From: an uncultured Rhizobium sp. | GTDB lineage: Bacteria > Pseudomonadota > Alphaproteobacteria > Rhizobiales > Rhizobiaceae | DNA length: 51,637 bases | Direction of reading: 5' to 3' | Assembly (NCBI GenBank): GCA_945952315.1 | Contig: CAMFIE010000011.1 | Coordinates: 1-51,637 of the forward strand | Shown: positions 31,247 to 38,464 of the stretch, piece after piece | Position numbering within the stretch: the first letter of the stretch is position 1 | Layout of the letters: each line of letters begins with the position of its first letter | Translations under genes and position numbers: made by a program | Notes under the pieces: generated by a model | Seen by the model: the letters and a program-made list of their open reading frames with translations, nothing else | What the model was told of the DNA's origin: nothing | Databases searched by the model: none

Positions 31247-34222
31247 ATGACAATGATCGAAAAACTCAAGGAACAGCGCGCAGCCTCTCTGGAGGCCACC
31301 AAGAATGGCCGCCCGGCGCGCACCGCGAACCCCTTCTTCGGCGTCGGCCCGATCACCGATGGCGCGGCGGACGAAGCCGACAGCCGCTTCATCAAGTTCG
31401 AATTCGAGCGCTGGCTGGAACAGAACTATCGCAAGCTCGACGACAAGGGCAATGATCTCGGCCCGTTCACCGCTGCCGAAATCGGCCGCTCGATGCATCG
31501 CGGCTATCCGGCGGACAAGTTCCTCTCCGACATGATGCGCGAGATCCATCGCTATTTCGAATTTCCGAAGGCAAACAAGATGGCGGTCGGTCTCGGTGGC
31601 GGCCACTCGGGTTTCACCGCCTGCGCGCTGCATCTCATCACCACCAACGACCCGTCGCAGCATGTCTTCGTCGATACGCTGCGTCCGGAATCGGAAGAGG
31701 CAAAGGCCTCCGGTTTCTTCCGCCAGTCCTGGGGTGCGCAGATCATCGAAATGATGCGCTATGCCCGCAATGGTGACGAAAGCCGCGTGCACTTCGCCAA
31801 GGAGGAAGGCATCGTGCCTTCCGCCGAAGAGCTGAAGGCCATGGGCGTCAAGCTGTTCATCGGCGTTGGCCATGAAACCACCGGTGCCACCACCTATTCC
31901 GCAGCCGACATCGAAAAGCTGCTCGCCTGGATCGCGATGAACCCGGAAGAGCATCACGTGGTGCTGGACGCCACCTCCATGCTCGGCGCGATGCCCTGGG
32001 GTGAAAAGCTCGTCAATGAAGTGATCACCAAATGCTGCATGTTCATGCCGTTCCAGAAGGCAATCGGCGGGATTTCCGGCTATTTCATCGTGTCCTTCAC
32101 GCCTGCCGCGCTGGCGCTGGTCGAGAAGAACCAGAAGCAGCCGTCCTGGGCCATTCCGCGCCAGCTGAAGATCGCGGCGCCCGTTGATCCGAAGAAGCCG
32201 CTCACCGGCGAGCGCACCGTCAATGTCGGCCCGATCTACGATCCGGCAAGTGGCAAGATGCTCGGCGGCGTGATCAACACCTTCTCGACGCTCGCCTTTG
32301 CCGAAACCACCTTCGGCCTGCTGCGCGCCGAAAAGCGCATCGGCACCGTCTCCGAGCTCAACCGCCGCTCCGTCGCCAACCGCGAGGAAGTGAACCGCTG
32401 GGTAGCCGCCCATCCGCTGTTCGAGCTCGGCGTCTCGAGCGTCGATCATCGCGGTGCCGCCGTGACGCTTCTGAAGGTCAAGGATGCCGACATCACCGAT
32501 CCGGCAATCCATGCCCGCATCGTCGCCTATTCCAAGGCGATCCTTTCCTATGATGGCGTGACCCATCCGAACGGCACTTACGAGCCGGGTCTCGATGTCG
32601 CCCGCTATATCAATGCCTTCCCCGGCACGCCCGGCGACTACCGCGCCTGGATCGGCGGCATCCGCCCGATTTCCGACGTGACGGCGCTGCTCGACAATCT
32701 CGAATATGCCTATCACCGCGCCAAGATCGCCGTGCTGGAAGAAGAGCTCGCCAAGCAGGGCGTGACCTTCCCGGCCGAAGCATCCGCCTCCTCGGCCGTG
32801 CGCAAGGACGATCCGAACCGCGCCTACAAGGTTCTGGTTTGCGACCGCGTCGGCCTGAAATTCGATGCCAAGGGCGAGCCGGATCATTCCGAGGTGAAGG
32901 CCTATGTGCAGTCGAAGGGCGGCGTTTTCCACGAAAAGGGCTACGAAGACGGCCAATCGCTGGAGAAGGGCAAGCTGCATTTCTTCTACGTGCCGGATAT
33001 CTCGACCGAAGCCGAAATCATGGCCGTTGCGGGCAATGGCCAGTATGATGCCGTGATCGCGGCTGCGACCTTCCTGCCGAAGGGTGCCCAGTTCGAATTC
33101 GGCGGCGTACGCATCGGGGCTGGCACCGGCAACATGGGCTCCGCCTCCTGGGGCGGCGGCAATGGCGAAGGCGGCCATGCAGTTCTGATGAACACGCCGA
33201 GCTTCAACTCTCGCGCGACCGCCCAGATGGCGATGAAGGCCCTGCTGAAGGTGATGCCCGACCTGCCGGTCGACAAAATGCACGCGCTCACCGCCGCCGG
33301 AAAGTTCGACACGGGCCGCAACCTGCGCGAATTCCCGACCGAGAAGCTGGAAGGCAAGGTCATGGCCGTGTTCGGCTATGGCAATATCGGCCGCGAAGTC
33401 GCAAAGCTTGCCTCCGCCTTCGGCATGACGGTGAAGATCTACGCCCGCGAGCGTCACAAGGCCTGGATCGAAAGCGAAGGCTTCATCCATGCCGCGACCA
33501 AGGAAGAGGCAGCCAAGGGCGCGGACGTGCTCTCGCTCCACACCGGCCTCGGTGCGCTGAATGCGGAAACGGGCAAGTTTGCCAATGCCGGTTTCATCGG
33601 CGACAGCGTCTTTGCAGAAGTGAACCCCGGTGCGGTTCTCCTGAACTATGACCGTGGCGAAGGCGTGGATGCGGATGCGCTTGACCGGGCGCTTGCCTCC
33701 GGCAAGATCCGCTATGCGGCAATCGATGCGGACCTGTTCGTAAATGCTGAAACCGGCGCGACCTCCGGTCCGATGGTGCCCTACCTGCCGCTCGACAAGA
33801 AATATCCGGGCAAGGTTGAGCTTCTGCCGCATGCCGCTGCCGATACGGAACACAATTCCCGTGTCGAGGGCGCAAAGCAGGCCGTCGACCAGATCTATGA
33901 CCTCATCCAGTTCAAGCGCGTGGTGAACCTGAAGGGCGACCTGCCTGCCGGATACACCTCGGGCGGTGCCAAGACCGTGCGCGGCGTGGGTGCAACGACC
34001 GGTCAGGACGTGCTGACGCTCGCCGCCGATCGCGAGGCGCTCAATGCCGCCCGCGAAAGCGCGGAAAAGCTTGCCGCCATCTGGGGCGCGCTTGCCTCGG
34101 TTCAGGATGAAGAGCGGCAGGCCATGCTGGTTTCGCGCTATGGCGCAGACCTGCTCAAGGCCTTCAACAGCCACAAGGCACTGATGGAAAAATTCGGCAT
34201 CGAAGGCCCGTTCAAGGCCTGA
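31247..34222 (+). CDS. Fused SerC-like aminotransferase and SerA-like 2-hydroxyacid dehydrogenase
   Basis: 991 residues with two enzyme parts. About residues 1-500 resemble a class V PLP aminotransferase of the phosphoserine aminotransferase type: VGLGGGHSGFTACALHLI, HHVVLDATSMLGAMPWGEKL and the lysine motif MFMPFQKAIGGISGYF, placing the PLP lysine at K271. About residues 525-880 resemble D-3-phosphoglycerate dehydrogenase: RIGAGTGNMGSASWGGGNG and VLMNTPSFNSRATAQMAM, the NAD loop FGYGNIGRE (710-715), the active-site arginine in NYDRGEG (R803) and histidine in LLPHAAADTEHN (H862). No ACT domain is visible; the C-terminus is a helical tail of about 110 residues. In serine synthesis these two enzymes act in sequence, so a bifunctional enzyme is suggested but not proven. 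ATG 31247 was chosen for the GGGGGG-rich ribosome-binding site upstream. Confidence 0.85.
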   Translation: MTMIEKLKEQRAASLEATKNGRPARTANPFFGVGPITDGAADEADSRFIKFEFERWLEQNYRKLDDKGNDLGPFTAAEIGRSMHRGYPADKFLSDMMREIHRYFEFPKANKMAVGLGGGHSGFTACALHLITTNDPSQHVFVDTLRPESEEAKASGFFRQSWGAQIIEMMRYARNGDESRVHFAKEEGIVPSAEELKAMGVKLFIGVGHETTGATTYSAADIEKLLAWIAMNPEEHHVVLDATSMLGAMPWGEKLVNEVITKCCMFMPFQKAIGGISGYFIVSFTPAALALVEKNQKQPSWAIPRQLKIAAPVDPKKPLTGERTVNVGPIYDPASGKMLGGVINTFSTLAFAETTFGLLRAEKRIGTVSELNRRSVANREEVNRWVAAHPLFELGVSSVDHRGAAVTLLKVKDADITDPAIHARIVAYSKAILSYDGVTHPNGTYEPGLDVARYINAFPGTPGDYRAWIGGIRPISDVTALLDNLEYAYHRAKIAVLEEELAKQGVTFPAEASASSAVRKDDPNRAYKVLVCDRVGLKFDAKGEPDHSEVKAYVQSKGGVFHEKGYEDGQSLEKGKLHFFYVPDISTEAEIMAVAGNGQYDAVIAAATFLPKGAQFEFGGVRIGAGTGNMGSASWGGGNGEGGHAVLMNTPSFNSRATAQMAMKALLKVMPDLPVDKMHALTAAGKFDTGRNLREFPTEKLEGKVMAVFGYGNIGREVAKLASAFGMTVKIYARERHKAWIESEGFIHAATKEEAAKGADVLSLHTGLGALNAETGKFANAGFIGDSVFAEVNPGAVLLNYDRGEGVDADALDRALASGKIRYAAIDADLFVNAETGATSGPMVPYLPLDKKYPGKVELLPHAAADTEHNSRVEGAKQAVDQIYDLIQFKRVVNLKGDLPAGYTSGGAKTVRGVGATTGQDVLTLAADREALNAARESAEKLAAIWGALASVQDEERQAMLVSRYGADLLKAFNSHKALMEKFGIEGPFKA

Positions 34223-34243
34223 TCGATCTTTGCTGACAGGAAT

Positions 34244-34279
34244 AGCCCGGCCTCTGATCGAGGCCGGGCTTTATTTTTT
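34244..34279 (+). terminator. Intrinsic terminator of the SerC-SerA fusion gene
   Basis: A perfect 11-bp stem, AGCCCGGCCTC (34244-34254) with GAGGCCGGGCT (34260-34270), is followed by TTATTTTTT. The stop codon of the convergent membrane-protein gene (34271-34273 on the minus strand) lies within the T-run. Confidence 0.9.
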
Positions 34280-34681
34280 CCGCGACGCGGCTCCCCTCTC
34301 GAAGGCAGCGGCAAAAAGGGCGAGCAGCGCCGCCCCCTTGTGCTCCCTGAGCAGCGCCTCCAGTTCACCGCCTCTTTCAAGGGGGCGTCGGCGGATGGGC
34401 CTTTCGATGCGGTGCGTCGATGGACGGGCCAGCACGGCAAAGACCGTACCGATGATCGCGGGGATTACCGCGACCACCAGCAGCGCCTTCACTGCACCCA
34501 GTTCCGGCAGAAGCGCGAGGAACAGCGCCAGCAGGAGCAAGAGGGCGGCCAGTGTCAGGCAGAGGCAGCCGGCCGTGTGATAGAGCAGCCGCCGCATCAG
34601 GCCGGGACTGTCGTCGCGCCTGCCGTCATCCGACATCCGCAGAGCCAGATCGAGAAGGGCTGCAAGGCGCATGGCCTTCAC
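34271..34681 (-). CDS. Small membrane protein, holin-superfamily-like
   Basis: 136 residues. Two adjacent hydrophobic stretches in the middle (LYHTAGCLCLTLAALLLLLALFLALL and VKALLVVAVIPAIIGTVFAVL) are separated by PELGA. The charged N-terminus and basic C-terminus (RIERPIRRRPLERGG onward) lie outside the membrane. Proteins of this shape beside an ElaB/YqjD-like gene are often annotated as phage holin family, without lysis activity being shown. The start is GTG at 34681, overlapping the upstream stop as GTGA, so translation is coupled; an internal ATG at 34672 is the alternative. Probably an envelope stress component. Confidence 0.65.
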   Translation of the reverse strand: MKAMRLAALLDLALRMSDDGRRDDSPGLMRRLLYHTAGCLCLTLAALLLLLALFLALLPELGAVKALLVVAVIPAIIGTVFAVLARPSTHRIERPIRRRPLERGGELEALLREHKGAALLALFAAAFERGAASRKK

Positions 34682-34971
34682 CGGCTCATCATCCGGCCGC
34701 CGATATAGCCGAAGCCGAGGACGAGCAGCACGGTCAGCAGCGGATGCTCTTCCACCTGTCGACCGATCTGTCGGGCTGACTGCTCACCGCTGTCGACGGC
34801 GGAGCGATAGAGCGCATTCATGTTGTCATCCAGCCGGTTCGCCGTGCGGCTCATCCCCTTTGTCGCTTCCGAGCGGAGATTGGACATCAGGCTGGAAAGG
34901 TCTTCGCGAAGACTTGCAAGGTCTTCTCTCAGGGCTGCGAGATCGGCATCGCTCGAGGTATTGCTGGCCAT
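34678..34971 (-). CDS. ElaB/YqjD (DUF883)-like membrane-anchored protein
   Basis: 97 residues. A long helical, heptad-like N-terminus (ADLAALREDLASLREDLSSLMSNL) is followed by SARQIGRQVEEHPLLTVLLVLGFGYIGGRMMSR, a single C-terminal membrane helix preceded by the EHP motif typical of ElaB/YqjD/DUF883 proteins. In E. coli YqjD anchors ribosomes to the membrane in stationary phase; a similar role is possible here. First gene of a two-gene unit with the holin-like protein (4-bp overlap). Confidence 0.75.
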   Translation of the reverse strand: MASNTSSDADLAALREDLASLREDLSSLMSNLRSEATKGMSRTANRLDDNMNALYRSAVDSGEQSARQIGRQVEEHPLLTVLLVLGFGYIGGRMMSR

Positions 34972-35162
34972 ATCTGTTCACTCCATTCTCGTTGAAACTG
35001 CCCCGTCTGCGGGTTCAGGCGAGGTCATCAGGCCATTTAGGCCGGTTCGGAGCACCGTTCAGGCTCGGAATGTACCCATGATTGCCCGGCTCCGGTCCCA
35101 AAAAGGTTGGCGCGATGGGGCATGTTGTTTCGGTAAATACACAAAATTCCATCCTGGCAGCC

Positions 35163-35187
35163 GGAACCCAACGCCTGGCCAGGGGTT
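35163..35187 (+). promoter_or_regulatory. Possible EcfG-type general-stress promoter
   Basis: GGAAC at 35163-35167 and GGTT at 35184-35187 are separated by 16 bp, close to the alphaproteobacterial EcfG pattern (GGAAC, 16-17 bp, cGTT). The regulator gene starts 19 bp later. Read by eye; one -10 base departs from the consensus. Confidence 0.35.
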
Positions 35188-35206
35188 GCTATGGAAAATC
35201 CGGACG

Positions 35207-36199
35207 ATGGATGAAATGCTGTATCCGGAGACACAGTTGGGGGCGCTGGTGGGTGAGAACGAGGAACAGGTTGCGATTGCCATGAGTGATAGTTCCGAAA
35301 AGGATCACCGTGAGAGCGGGAGCCTTTCCCCGGATTGCCCCGATCCGGCGGCCAGTCATGCGCTGCGCCAGCCGCTGCAGGCACTGACCCTGCTGCAGGG
35401 CCTGCTTGCCCGCCGGGAGCTGGATGACCGTTCGCGCGTGCTTGTCGAGCGGATGGGCGACAGCCTGAAGCAATTGACCGCACTGATCCTGAAGCCGGGA
35501 ACCGCGATTGTCCCGCCGGTCGATATGGGGGAAAGCGATCTTGCCGCAGACCTGGCAGCGGCCCCGTCCGCCGCCGGCAGATCATTGCGACCGCAGGTCT
35601 ATCTGGTCGATGACGACCCGTCTGTCCGGGCCGTGATCCGGGCACTGCTGGAAGACGAGGGCTATGCGGTTCGCGCCTATGATCGCTGCGAGGCCTTTCT
35701 GGAAGACTATGCGGGCGAGACTGGTGGCTGTCTGCTGGTGGATGCCTATCTGCCCGGCATGAGCGGGCTGGACCTGCTGCGGCATCTGAACGAGGCAGGC
35801 GTGCTCTTGCCGTCGATCATGATCACTGGCGGCGGCGATGTGCAGATGGCGGTCAGGGCCATGAAGATGGGGGCGACCGATTTCATTGAAAAGCCGGTCG
35901 GCGCATCGGCCCTTCTGACCGGTGTCCGACAGGCGCTGGCGCTCGCCAGAGACAGTGAGGCCGAGCTTGCCGCCCGCACGCAGGCACTGCATGCGCTGAC
36001 CACGCTGACCCGTCGGCAAAAGGAAATCATGGCCATGGTGCTCGATGGTCACCCGAGCAAGAACATTGCCGCCGATCTGGGCATCAGCCAGCGGACCGTG
36101 GAAAATCACCGCGCCGCGATCATGAAAAAGACCGGCACCCGCTCGCTCCCCGCGCTCGCACGACTGGCCCTTGCCGCCCATCAGGGAGAAAATGAGTGA
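35207..36199 (+). CDS. FixJ-like response regulator with N-terminal HisKA-like segment
   Basis: 330 residues. About residues 48-100 contain SHALRQPLQALTLLQGLLARR, the phosphoacceptor-helix pattern of histidine kinases, with H51 at the usual histidine position but no ATPase domain after it. A receiver domain follows (about 127-245) with acidic pocket VYLVDDDPSVR, phosphoacceptor D179 in LLVDAYLPGMSG, IMITGGGD and EKPVG. The C-terminal LuxR/FixJ helix-turn-helix is LTRRQKEIMAMVLDGHPSKN with IAADLGISQRTVENHRAAIM. ATGs at 35207, 35216 and 35282 are possible; 35207 keeps the acidic N-terminus. No cognate kinase is adjacent. Confidence 0.85.
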   Translation: MDEMLYPETQLGALVGENEEQVAIAMSDSSEKDHRESGSLSPDCPDPAASHALRQPLQALTLLQGLLARRELDDRSRVLVERMGDSLKQLTALILKPGTAIVPPVDMGESDLAADLAAAPSAAGRSLRPQVYLVDDDPSVRAVIRALLEDEGYAVRAYDRCEAFLEDYAGETGGCLLVDAYLPGMSGLDLLRHLNEAGVLLPSIMITGGGDVQMAVRAMKMGATDFIEKPVGASALLTGVRQALALARDSEAELAARTQALHALTTLTRRQKEIMAMVLDGHPSKNIAADLGISQRTVENHRAAIMKKTGTRSLPALARLALAAHQGENE

Positions 36200-36320
36200 T
36201 TTCCTTGCCTGCATGCAACCCAAGCGGGCTCTGCCTTGTTTAGGGGCAGCGGTCGGCATGGGAATGCCCGCCGCTTGACAGAGGATCGGGCCTCACCCCG
36301 AAACAAGGAAAGGAACAGCC

Positions 36321-36479
36321 ATGAGTATCGGTACCATCCTGATGATCATCCTCATTCTGGTGCTCCTTGGCGCGCTGCCGGTCTGGCCCTACAGCTCTTC
36401 GTGGGGATATTACCCCAGCGGAGGCCTGGGCCTGCTGCTCGTCATCATCGTCATTCTGTTGTTGCTTGGTCGAATTTAG
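36321..36479 (+). CDS. DUF3309 small membrane protein
   Basis: 52 residues. Two hydrophobic helices (IGTILMIILILVLLGALP and GGLGLLLVIIVILLLLGRI) flank a short aromatic loop WPYSSSWGYYP. This is the DUF3309 pattern, common in alphaproteobacteria and often found near stress-response genes; the function is unknown. AAGGAAAGGAAC upstream is the ribosome-binding site. It lies 121 bp after the FixJ-like regulator and ends before a clear terminator. Confidence 0.85.
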   Translation: MSIGTILMIILILVLLGALPVWPYSSSWGYYPSGGLGLLLVIIVILLLLGRI

Positions 36480-36501
36480 TCCGTCACCCCGGCTGCAAAT
36501 C

Positions 36502-36532
36502 AGGCCCGCCAGCCCCGGCTGCGCGGGCCTTT
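36502..36532 (+). terminator. Intrinsic terminator after DUF3309 gene
   Basis: The stem AGGCCCGC...GCGGGCCT (36502-36509 and 36523-36530) is extended inward by CAGCC/GGCTG with one bulged C, and followed by TTT. It starts 22 bp after the stop codon. Confidence 0.75.
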
Positions 36533-36585
36533 CTGCATCCGGTCACGGCAGGCTCTGCTTGACGATAGCTATGAATTATGATTAG

Positions 36586-36607
36586 TGACGAATTACGAAA
36601 TTCGTCA
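36586..36607. promoter_or_regulatory. 9-4-9 palindromic operator upstream of the efflux tetR
   Basis: Perfect arms TGACGAATT (36586-36594) and AATTCGTCA (36599-36607) are separated by ACGA, ending 20 bp before the tetR ATG. A TTGACG at 36559-36564 could be the -35 box. The size fits a TetR-family dimer site, so auto-repression of the tetR-MFP-RND operon is likely; inferred. Confidence 0.65.
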
Positions 36608-36627
36608 GAGGATATCATTCAGCCGCC

Positions 36628-37227
36628 ATGACCGAAAACCAGCACGAAGAAAATGCCCAGCGCATTCTCGAAAGCGCTGAAAAGCTGTTCCGCATCTATG
36701 GCTACCACAAGACCAATGTGGCCGACATCGCGCGCGATCTCGGCATGTCTTCGGCCAATATCTACCGCTTCTTCCGCTCGAAGGCGGATATTCACGAGGC
36801 GTTGGCAAGACGTATCCTCGGCCAGAACGAGGATTACGCCCGCTCGATTGCCGCACAGCCGCTGTCAGCCTCCGAACGGCTGACCAATTATGTGCTCGGC
36901 ATGCACCGCATCACCGTCGAAACGCTGATGGATGCCGAAAAGGTGCATGAAATGGTGGTCGTGGCGATGGAGCAGCAATGGTCCGTCATCGAGGCCTATA
37001 TCGAGCGGCAGGTGGCCATCGTCGAGACGATGATCGCCGATGGCGTGGCTGCCGGCGAGTTTCCGCCGCAGGATACCGTGCTTGCGGCCAAATGCTTCAC
37101 CTCCGGCACCACCGCCCTCGTTCATCCGCAATGTGTTTCGCAATGCCCGCCCCGCAACAACCGCCCGACGCCGGAAGAGACAGCCGCCTTTCTGCTGCGT
37201 GCCCTTCGCTGCGCTCCAGACGCCTGA
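36628..37227 (+). CDS. TetR-family regulator of the adjacent RND efflux genes
   Basis: 199 residues. The N-terminal helix-turn-helix is clear: ILESAEKLFRIYGYHKTNVADIARDLGMSSANIYRFFRSK. The C-terminal ligand domain is all-helical, with a C-terminal segment containing three cysteines (CVSQCPPRNN and LRCAPDA). It stands 17 bp before the adaptor gene and just after a 22-bp palindrome, the usual arrangement for local repressors of RND pumps. Effector unknown. Confidence 0.92.
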   Translation: MTENQHEENAQRILESAEKLFRIYGYHKTNVADIARDLGMSSANIYRFFRSKADIHEALARRILGQNEDYARSIAAQPLSASERLTNYVLGMHRITVETLMDAEKVHEMVVVAMEQQWSVIEAYIERQVAIVETMIADGVAAGEFPPQDTVLAAKCFTSGTTALVHPQCVSQCPPRNNRPTPEETAAFLLRALRCAPDA

Positions 37228-37244
37228 TCTCCGAGGAAAGACAC

Positions 37245-38393
37245 ATGTCGCAGTCAATCGCCATCCGGACCAATGCCCGCCGTCTTCTGCTTGTCGCCGT
37301 CCTTTCCGGTGCGGCCGCCGTTCTTTCTGCCTGTTCGGAAGAGCCGGCAAAGACCGAAGCGGAGGTGCCGCGCGTGAAGGTCGTCGCCGTCGAACCGAAG
37401 CACGAGGTGACGAACCTCGTCTATTCCGGCTCGGTCAAGGCCCGCGTCGAGATGAACATGGGCTTCCGCCTGTCCGGCAAGATCACCGAGCGTCTGGTCA
37501 ATGTCGGCGACCGGGTGAAGCAGGGCGATCTCCTGATGCGTCTGGACGGCATCGACATCAAGCTCGCGGTCGAGCGTGCCGAAGCAAGTCTGGCTGCGGC
37601 AAAGCAGCAGTTTGACACGGCAGATGCCGCCTATCGCCGCGCCGACCAGCTCTATCGCGACCATACGATCGCGATTGCCCTGCTGGAACAGCGCAAGCTG
37701 GCGCTGGATCAGGCTGACGCCGCCCGCATTTCCGCCCAGTCGGCGGTCAACGAGGCGAAGAACCAGCTTTCCTATACCGAGCTCAAGGCCGACCGCGATG
37801 GCGTCGTCACCGGTGTCTATGGCGAGGCCGGTCAGGTGATCGGGGCTGGCAGCGTTGCGGTAACGGTGGCGCAGGACAAGGAAAAGGAAGTCCAGATCGC
37901 CGTTCCGGAAATGGATGTCGGGGCCTTCTCGATTGGCCAGACCGTCTCTGCCCGCTTCTGGGCGGACAAGTCGATTGCGCTTACCGGCAAGGTGCGGGAA
38001 ATCGCGGCGAGCGCCGATCCGCTGTCGCGCACCTTCGCGATCCGCATCAGTCTCGACAATGATCCGCGCGTTCTGCTCGGCATGACCGCGACCATCGAGG
38101 CAGAACGCAAGAGCGCCGAAACCGGCGTGACCATTCCGCTCACCGCCCTTTCCACCCAGAACGGCGAAACCGTGGTCTGGCTTGTCGATCCGCAGACAGA
38201 AACCGTGAGCGCACGGCCGGTGAAGGCGGAAGCCTATTCCGGCGACGGTGTGCGCATCGGCGACGGTTTGCAGATGGGCGATGTGGTTGTGATTGCCGGC
38301 ACCCAGTTCATGACGGACAAGCGCCACGTGCTTCTGCCGGAAGGCATGAAGGAAAATCTGGCCGCCACCGGCACCGTGAAGCCCGCGAGCTGA
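37245..38393 (+). CDS. RND efflux periplasmic adaptor (membrane fusion lipoprotein)
   Basis: 382 residues. The N-terminus has a lipoprotein signal with lipobox LSAC (cysteine near residue 30). The order is: beta-barrel strand SGSVKARVEMNMGFRLSGKI, lipoyl half VNVGDRVKQGDLLMRLD, alpha-helical hairpin about 105-185, second lipoyl half DGVVTGVYGEAGQVIGAG, then beta-barrel and membrane-proximal domains. The ATG at 37245 has GAGGAAAG upstream. It would link the RND pump to an outer-membrane channel; no TolC-type gene is adjacent, so a channel encoded elsewhere must be used. The stop codon is part of a perfect 16-bp palindrome. Confidence 0.93.
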   Translation: MSQSIAIRTNARRLLLVAVLSGAAAVLSACSEEPAKTEAEVPRVKVVAVEPKHEVTNLVYSGSVKARVEMNMGFRLSGKITERLVNVGDRVKQGDLLMRLDGIDIKLAVERAEASLAAAKQQFDTADAAYRRADQLYRDHTIAIALLEQRKLALDQADAARISAQSAVNEAKNQLSYTELKADRDGVVTGVYGEAGQVIGAGSVAVTVAQDKEKEVQIAVPEMDVGAFSIGQTVSARFWADKSIALTGKVREIAASADPLSRTFAIRISLDNDPRVLLGMTATIEAERKSAETGVTIPLTALSTQNGETVVWLVDPQTETVSARPVKAEAYSGDGVRIGDGLQMGDVVVIAGTQFMTDKRHVLLPEGMKENLAATGTVKPAS

Positions 38394-38406
38394 GGTACGT
38401 ACCTCA
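38391..38406. repeat. Perfect 16-bp palindrome between adaptor and pump genes
   Basis: TGAGGTACGTACCTCA begins with the adaptor stop codon. In RNA it could fold only with a small loop, so a dimer-binding DNA site or an intramolecular processing signal are both possible. It lies 58 bp before the pump ATG. Confidence 0.6.
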
Positions 38407-38464
38407 ACCACGCTTCCCCTCAAGGCTTCTGCCGCCGTCCCTGCCCTTCCAAGGTTTCGTTCCC

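Noticed and set aside
31145-34174. A roughly 1000-codon open frame antisense to the SerC-SerA fusion gene
   Set aside because: High-G+C codon use opens the opposite frame of real genes; the translation has no family motif, while the plus strand has clear catalytic residues.
34271-34681. Prophage remnant suggested by the holin-like protein
   Set aside because: No other phage gene is present; such proteins are commonly chromosomal partners of ElaB/YqjD-like genes.
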